A stretch of 19,223 nt of DNA. Source: Frankiales bacterium. GTDB lineage: Bacteria > Actinomycetota > Actinomycetes > Mycobacteriales > SCTD01. The position numbers and the translations under genes are program-made. Numbering within the stretch: position 1 is the stretch's first letter; every line of letters begins with the position of its first letter. This document shows, piece by piece, positions 14,719-19,223 of this stretch. The notes beneath the pieces were generated by a model, which saw only the letters and a program-made list of their open reading frames with translations, was not told the DNA's origin and ran no database searches. The stretch is from the NCBI GenBank assembly GCA_025966295.1, contig JAOPVD010000302.1, forward strand, positions 1-19,223. The letters are read 5' to 3'.

Positions 14719-15013
14719 CGTAGAAGTCCGCATCTTGCCGGTGCGGTCCGGCACGCCCGCCAACCTGACGGGTGACTGAGAGTTGTCAACGACGGTCGGG
14801 GTGCCCGGACCTCGTGGTGGCGGTTGCGCTCGGGGGCTCGTTCCGGCCCGAACGCGGCGCGGACGGGCTTACCGACAAGCCACTTCTTAGCCTGACTCGT
14901 CGGTGAAAACGGGGCGAATGCGATGAGTTCCCCACCTCTTCGGTGAGAAACCGCTTCGGCCGCAGAGTGGTCACCTAGCGTTCCCGACCGTCACTCTCCG
15001 AAAGGTTCTCCCG
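14719..15013. other. Gene-free stretch between IS remnant and secreted protein gene
   Basis: About 295 bp with no frame that looks like protein. The short minus-strand frame 14786-14974 has no recognisable family content. The region may be decayed IS or flanking DNA plus the promoter of the downstream gene. An AAAGG ribosome binding site at 15001-15005 lies 8 nt before the ATG at 15014. Confidence 0.5.
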
Positions 15014-18000
15014 ATGCGCCGCCTGGCCACCGTCGTCGTCTCCACCGTGCTCGCCTCCGGGTTCGCCCCACTGCTGCCTGCCGCGGCTGCGGTGGCGCCC
15101 GGTGCCCCGACAGCGGTGGGGCAGTACGCCGCCGCCGGCGGCGTCGGCCTGACCTGGTCGGCACCGGCGGGTGACGCTCCGGTGGCGGGTTACCGGGTGT
15201 TTCGCGGGGGTGAGCAGGTCGCCGAGGTGGCGACCGCATCCGTGCTGACCGTCGTCGATGACGCCGTCGTGCCGTCGGCGTCGGCCGACTACACCGTGCA
15301 GGCGTTCGGTGAGGGCGGTGACGGCCCGCTCTCGGAGCCGGTCACCGCGACACGGCCGGCGGCGGACCCGTCCCCGGGCAGCACCGAGGCCCTCGTGGTC
15401 GAGGGCATCAACCGGCACACCTACTACGACGCCGCCCGGGCCGGCGATGCGGTCGCTCTCAGCGGCGCCACGCTGACCGGGACCCGGGCGCAGAACCCGA
15501 CCGTCAGCTCCACCCTGCCGGTCGTGCCGGGGCCGGGCACCTGGTCGACGGGGCCGAGCGGCCAGCGGCACATGAACATGTTCATCGACGGCTTCACCTG
15601 CAACGACGTCGTCGGCACCCTCACGGTGCACGAGGCGCTCTTCGACGCCCAGCTGCAGCCGCTGACATACGCCGCCGACTGGTCCGGCACCTGCTCCGGG
15701 TCGCCCACGACCAGCTCGCTCCGACTGCACAGCGGTGTGGACTACGCCGCCGCCCTGCTGTCGCCGGCCCCGCTGGAGCAGCAGGCACTCGTGGGCGAGT
15801 CGACCTCCGCAGACGTCACCATCACCAACCGCGGCCTCGCGCCGCTGTCGATCGGGTCACCGGCGTTCTCCGGCCCGCAGGCCGCTGCGTTCTCCGTCAC
15901 TGCGACGACGTGCGCGGAGCCGGTCGCGGCGGCCGCGACCTGCACGGTCACGGTGACCTTCAGCCCGGCCGCCAACGGCAGCTATGCCGGCTCCCTTGAC
16001 GTGCCGATGGGCACGCCTGTCTCGACGCACTCGGTGCCGCTGAAGGCCACCGGCGGCCGGGTTCCCAGCAGCATTTACCCCGTGCTCGTGGACCGCGTGG
16101 TGGGCCGCAACCAGCTCCGATGGTCGGCGCCGACTGACCTGGGCGTGCCGGCGAACGTCAGCTACCGCATCCAGAGGGACACGGGCTTCGGCTTTGAGAC
16201 CCTCGCGGTGACGAGCGCGCTGAGCTGGATCGACACCGCGGTCACGCGGGACGTCGGCTACATGTACCGCGTGACGCCGTTCAACGACGCAGGTGACGGG
16301 TCCTCCGTCGACTCGCCGGCGGCGGTCGGTGCTGCGTGGTCGGTCCTCACGGTCTCTGACGGCCCGGGCGTGGACGCCGGGCTCTACCTGGTCAGCCGGA
16401 TCAGCCAGCTGCGCGTGCCGTTCCTCGCCGACGCGACGGCCCGCTTCACCCCGACCGTCTCCCCGGACGGCGCCAAGGTCGTCTACGCGCAGGCCACCGT
16501 GCCCGGTAACCCGAACAGCCCGACGAACCTCTGGATGGCGTCCCTCGTCGGTCCCCCCGCTCCGGTGCAGCTGACGACCCTGGCGGGTGATGAGATCGAG
16601 CCGACCTGGTCACGCGACGGGCTCACGCTGGCGTTCACGAGCATCGTCGGTGATGTCGTCCAGGTGCGCACGATGCCTTCGGCCGGCGGTGCTTCCGTCG
16701 TCCGCACCACCGGCAGCCACCCGTCGTGGCTCGCCGACTCGACCCGGCTCGTCGTGGAGGACTGGGACACCGGCCTGCTGTACGTCGTCGACGCCGCAGG
16801 CAAGCGGACCGCCGTGCCTGGCGTGACCGACGGCTACATGCCGGCCGTCTCACCGGACGGCTTGAAGATCGCCTACATCAAGGACGACGGTCTGTCGGTG
16901 CCGCGTCTGGCCGTGGTGCCGGTCACGGGAGGTGCGTCGGTCGTGCAGAGCGACAGCGCTGCTTGGGATAGCCCGACCTGGGCGGCCGACAGCCACCGGA
17001 TCTACGGCGAGCGGATCGTCAGCGGGAGCGCCCCGCGCCTCGGCCTGACGGCGTACAACCCGGACGGCTACCCGATTCCCGAGTTCAACAGCGCTCCCGG
17101 GCTCGACCTCTCCCCCGTCTTCGTGCAGCAGGGGGTGGTCCACCTGACCTCGGCCCCGAAGCTGACCGGCAGCACGGCCACCATCAAGTTTGGGCGGCCG
17201 GAGGTCGACCAGAAGAGCACCTGCTCTCTCGACGGCGCCACTCCGACGGACTGCGCCCCGGTCGGCGTGACCTCGGGCTCGGTGACCTACACCAACCTCG
17301 CCTCGGGCAGCCACCACGTGGTGATCTCCACCGAAGGCGGCGCCGCGCAGCTGAGCCCGTCGGTGACGTCGCACAGCTGGACGGTGGACCGGACCGCGCC
17401 GGTCAACACGATCGTCGCCCCGGCCGTCGGGGCCGTGCTGACGCCGACCGTGACGTTCTCCTACCGGGCGACGGACCCGAGCGGCGTCCTGTCGTACGAC
17501 GTGCGGTACCGCCGGGCGACGTCCAACGGCGCGTACTCGGCCTACACCAGCCCCTCCGGGTGGACGAACACCACGGCCGCGACCCGGGTCCTGGCCGTCA
17601 CGCCGGGCTACGAGTACTGCTTCTCGATGCGCAGCCGCGACAAGCTCGGAAACGTCAGCGCGTTCACCGCCGACCGCTGCGTGACCGCGCCACTGGACGA
17701 CCGCTCGCTGGTGGCCAGTGCGGGCTGGACCCGCCCCGGCGTCAGCGGCGCGTACCGGAGCACCATCACCTCCACGACGCGGACAGGCACCACGCTGACG
17801 GTCCGCGCCGTGCAGACCCGGCGCATCGCGCTGGTCGTGACGAAGTGCCCGTCCTGCGGCCAGGTCGGCGTCTACCTCGGTACGACGCGGCTGGCCGTGG
17901 TGGACACCCGGGCGGCCGGCACGACCAAGCAGGTCAGGGTCAACCTCCCCGTGCTGTCGTCGGTCCGCAGCGGCGCACTCGTCCTGAAGCCTCTGCAGGC

Positions 18001-18046
18001 CGGGCGGAGCGTCCAGATCGACGGGATCGCGTTCGGGCGGTCGTAA
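15014..18046 (+). CDS. Secreted multidomain protein with Fn3, SPD-2-like and TolB-type beta-propeller regions
   Basis: A 1010-residue protein. Residues 1 to about 27 are a Sec signal peptide (MRRLATVVV, hydrophobic core, LLPAAAA). About 30-115 is a fibronectin type III domain (GVGLTWSAPAGDAPVAGYRV). About 115-245 is unassigned. About 250-345 resembles the ASPM/SPD-2/Hydin class (SADVTITNRGLAPLSIGSP, CTVTVTFSPAANGSYAGSL). About 350-445 is a second Fn3. About 470-720 holds repeated TolB/PD40-like propeller blades (FTPTVSPDGAKVVYA, IEPTWSRDGLTLAFTS, MPAVSPDGLKIAYI). About 790-885 is another Ig/Fn3-like domain. The last 110 residues are beta-rich and carry a CPSC motif. No sorting signal or C-terminal anchor is seen, so it is probably released or bound non-covalently. 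Function is unknown; binding or scaffolding is a guess. Confidence 0.88.
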   Translation: MRRLATVVVSTVLASGFAPLLPAAAAVAPGAPTAVGQYAAAGGVGLTWSAPAGDAPVAGYRVFRGGEQVAEVATASVLTVVDDAVVPSASADYTVQAFGEGGDGPLSEPVTATRPAADPSPGSTEALVVEGINRHTYYDAARAGDAVALSGATLTGTRAQNPTVSSTLPVVPGPGTWSTGPSGQRHMNMFIDGFTCNDVVGTLTVHEALFDAQLQPLTYAADWSGTCSGSPTTSSLRLHSGVDYAAALLSPAPLEQQALVGESTSADVTITNRGLAPLSIGSPAFSGPQAAAFSVTATTCAEPVAAAATCTVTVTFSPAANGSYAGSLDVPMGTPVSTHSVPLKATGGRVPSSIYPVLVDRVVGRNQLRWSAPTDLGVPANVSYRIQRDTGFGFETLAVTSALSWIDTAVTRDVGYMYRVTPFNDAGDGSSVDSPAAVGAAWSVLTVSDGPGVDAGLYLVSRISQLRVPFLADATARFTPTVSPDGAKVVYAQATVPGNPNSPTNLWMASLVGPPAPVQLTTLAGDEIEPTWSRDGLTLAFTSIVGDVVQVRTMPSAGGASVVRTTGSHPSWLADSTRLVVEDWDTGLLYVVDAAGKRTAVPGVTDGYMPAVSPDGLKIAYIKDDGLSVPRLAVVPVTGGASVVQSDSAAWDSPTWAADSHRIYGERIVSGSAPRLGLTAYNPDGYPIPEFNSAPGLDLSPVFVQQGVVHLTSAPKLTGSTATIKFGRPEVDQKSTCSLDGATPTDCAPVGVTSGSVTYTNLASGSHHVVISTEGGAAQLSPSVTSHSWTVDRTAPVNTIVAPAVGAVLTPTVTFSYRATDPSGVLSYDVRYRRATSNGAYSAYTSPSGWTNTTAATRVLAVTPGYEYCFSMRSRDKLGNVSAFTADRCVTAPLDDRSLVASAGWTRPGVSGAYRSTITSTTRTGTTLTVRAVQTRRIALVVTKCPSCGQVGVYLGTTRLAVVDTRAAGTTKQVRVNLPVLSSVRSGALVLKPLQAGRSVQIDGIAFGRS

Positions 18047-18225
18047 CAGCCCGCCGAAGACGCCGGCACGCGAGCCCACGCGTCCACGCCGAAGCGTCAC
18101 GAGGCCCCGTCCTCTGCGCCGCCTTCGTCATTCGCTAAGACCGGCGTCTCCAGGGCCGAAGTGGAGGCTAGGGCCAGATCGCGTTACGGCCAGCGGCACC
18201 TAGCCTCTCCAGGGTGCCGCGAGCA
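18047..18225. other. Gene-free stretch with a 9-bp inverted repeat
   Basis: No coding signal is seen. GAGGCTAGG (18164-18172) and CCTAGCCTC (18199-18207) are perfect inverted repeats around a 26-nt loop. The 9-bp direct repeat TCTCCAGGG occurs at 18147-18155 and 18206-18214. The hairpin lies about 118 nt after the secreted protein stop and lacks a T tract, so it is at best a weak terminator. Confidence 0.45.
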
Positions 18226-18374
18226 AAGAGCGGCAGCTACTTGCGGAGGCCGAGGCCCACTTTTCTTGGGCGGAATGGTCTCGATGACCTGCTCCACCTC
18301 GCCGTACGCCGTCGACACACCGAGCAGCACGAACCCGTCCAACCCGAGCAGGGCCGTGCCAGCACTACCGTCAC
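18226..18374 (-). pseudogene. N-terminal remnant of an ISL3-like transposase (frameshifted)
   Basis: On the minus strand a GTG at 18374 with AGAGAGG about 6 nt upstream opens VTVVLAR. A single-base shift then gives LLGLDGFVLLGVSTAYGEVE and QVIETIPPK, which resembles the first residues of actinobacterial ISL3-family transposases. The zinc-binding CPxCG segment that should follow is not recognisable, and the catalytic domain is missing. A matching ISL3-like terminal sequence lies about 108 nt upstream of the GTG. The family call is by memory of sequence style and needs a database check. Confidence 0.5.
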
Positions 18375-18462
18375 CTGGAGCCTCTCTTCTTCCGTGTCCT
18401 GAACACCACGGATCTTGAGGCCCTAGGCCCAGGTCGAACTACGTGTCGATCACGCCCGACCA

Positions 18463-18482
18463 CGCGTCATGACGGAAGAGCC
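18463..18482 (-). mobile_element. ISL3-like terminal inverted repeat
   Basis: Reading the minus strand from 18482 gives GGCTCTTCCGTCATGACGCG. ISL3-family elements commonly begin with GGCTCTTC-type ends placed roughly 100 bp before the transposase start, as here. The other end is not found, so the element is decayed or truncated. The AT-rich octamer next to it (18483-18490) could be one half of the 8-bp target duplication. Confidence 0.45.
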
Positions 18483-18503
18483 ATTTTTGATGGCGACAGT
18501 GAG

Positions 18504-18827
18504 ATGCAGGTAGACGCGCCGAACGGTCACGCCTACGTCGTCCGTGTCTACCGGTCCGGCACGATGAGTCGGTTTCCCTCAGCAGGTAATGCGCCCGCGC
18601 CAGGCGGTGCTCTTTACTGGCCGGCGGTCCTGCTGGGCCTGTGTATCCACTGGCTCGCGTTCCGCCGGTACTGGACGATCGCGGTGGTGCCGTGGCACAA
18701 CCTTCCAGGTGCGCGGTATCGCGAGCGCGTTAACGGTCGCCCTGCGGCTCAGGAGCGCGCGAGAACCGTCGCTGCAGCCATACGCACTGGAACGTGGGGA
18801 CCGGAAGCCGGACGGCCACCCGCCTAA
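18504..18827 (+). CDS. Hypothetical small membrane protein
   Basis: A 107-residue reading frame. It contains VVRVYRSG near residue 13, one hydrophobic segment at about 37-52 (LYWPAVLLGLCIHWLAF), the aromatic stretch FRRYWTIAVVPWHNLPG, and a basic C-terminal helix (QERARTVAAAIRTGTW). The sequence has the composition and periodicity of a real protein, unlike the overlapping frames. I do not recognise a family. The ribosome binding site is weak. The frame is open upstream as far as the putative IS end at 18482 without a better start, so the N-terminus may have been lost to the insertion. Confidence 0.5.
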   Translation: MQVDAPNGHAYVVRVYRSGTMSRFPSAGNAPAPGGALYWPAVLLGLCIHWLAFRRYWTIAVVPWHNLPGARYRERVNGRPAAQERARTVAAAIRTGTWGPEAGRPPA

Positions 18828-19223
18828 CTCGCCCTGTCCCTCGGGGTCCGCTTCGCTCACAGTCCGAGAGCCTTTTCAAGATCACCGGAGCGTGGACTCG
18901 TCTGCACCTCGGTCGGCGGCTGCTTTGAGATGCTGTAGTCGCGCATCAACGATGACCGCTGTGAGGGAGGGCCCGTGAGGGGCCCTGCCAGCACCGAAAG
19001 GGGACCAGAACTCGGCCGGTCAACCCGGCGGCGCATGCCCGCAGCGGATCTGGATGGCGTGGACGCCAGCGCATGCTGGCGTCGGCACCGTGCGTACCCG
19101 TGTCCGGCTCGACCGCCCGTGGCAAGACCGGTCCCGGCGCTGGACCGGTCCTGGCTGGCAAGCGCAGGTGTCTGCCGAGCCGCTCTCGGACAAACAACGC
19201 TGCCGGGGTGGTCGTTTCGCGCG
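18828..19223. other. Gene-free, hairpin-rich end of window
   Basis: No frame on either strand here looks like a protein I can support. The stretch holds three local symmetries: AGGGCCC/GGGCCCT (18968-18986, 5-nt loop), GACGCCAGC/GCTGGCGTC (19062-19083, 4-nt loop), and two copies of GACCGGTCC (19126-19134 and 19143-19151). It may be decayed mobile-element DNA or non-coding regulatory sequence. Confidence 0.5.
19062..19083. repeat. Perfect 9-bp inverted repeat with 4-nt loop
   Basis: GACGCCAGC, GCAT, GCTGGCGTC. The stem is perfect and GC-rich. No T tract follows, and no gene with a clear end lies next to it, so a terminator role is unproven. Confidence 0.6.

Noticed and set aside
14786..14974. 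62-codon minus-strand frame between the IS remnant and the secreted protein gene
   Set aside because: No family content and no clear start signal; it is probably decayed or intergenic DNA.
18465..18474. CGTCATGACG, the same core as the palindrome upstream of fdh (7216-7225)
   Set aside because: It falls inside the putative IS terminal sequence with no nearby target gene. A single 10-bp match noticed after the fact is weak evidence for a second operator.
18946..19197. 83-codon minus-strand frame near the window end
   Set aside because: It has no recognisable motif, no ribosome binding site and a composition like random high-GC frames.
1..19223. CRISPR arrays, toxin-antitoxin pairs, phage structural genes or rRNA
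   Set aside because: I looked for regularly spaced repeats, paired small genes and rRNA-like conserved stretches and saw none.

Overview
The window comes from a very G+C-rich bacterium, almost certainly an actinobacterium. Codons end mostly in G or C, GTG starts are common, and four genes appear to be leaderless, with a TANNNT -10 box exactly 6 nt before the start codon. I cannot name the species. The fragment begins inside an acyl-CoA ligase gene and ends in apparently non-coding DNA.

Positions 1-5235 hold the ligase C-terminus, a large near-perfect palindrome followed by a G-run tract, then a plus-strand set: a DMT/EamA transporter, an unusual multi-pass membrane protein with alpha/beta-hydrolase motifs at both ends, and a GNAT acetyltransferase. 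A convergent APC amino acid permease overlaps the GNAT gene. A small membrane-anchored protein follows, convergent with a DUF2461 gene.

Positions 5751-14323 are the core of the window: a selenocysteine-dependent formate dehydrogenase locus. fdhD, translationally coupled to the DUF2461 gene, diverges from an operon encoding the molybdopterin catalytic subunit, a four-cluster ferredoxin-like beta subunit, an NrfD-type membrane subunit and an FNT formate channel. The catalytic subunit looks split in two by an in-frame TGA at 7807-7809. The flanking protein sequence matches the formate dehydrogenase selenocysteine site, and a bacterial SECIS-like hairpin with a GGUCU loop starts 11 nt after the TGA, so I annotate one 1086-residue selenoprotein. 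Convergent with the operon is selD (selenophosphate synthetase), and divergent from selD is selC, the tRNA-Sec with a TCA anticodon. The window therefore carries the enzyme, its maturation factor FdhD, the likely substrate channel, the selenium donor synthase and the Sec tRNA. selA and selB are not in view.

Positions 14324-19223 look accessory. A decayed IS481-family transposase remnant abuts selC. Next comes a 1010-residue secreted protein with Fn3, SPD-2-like and TolB-type beta-propeller regions. Beyond it are a decayed ISL3-like transposase start with its terminal repeat, one plausible small membrane-protein gene, and about 400 bp of hairpin-rich DNA with no convincing gene.
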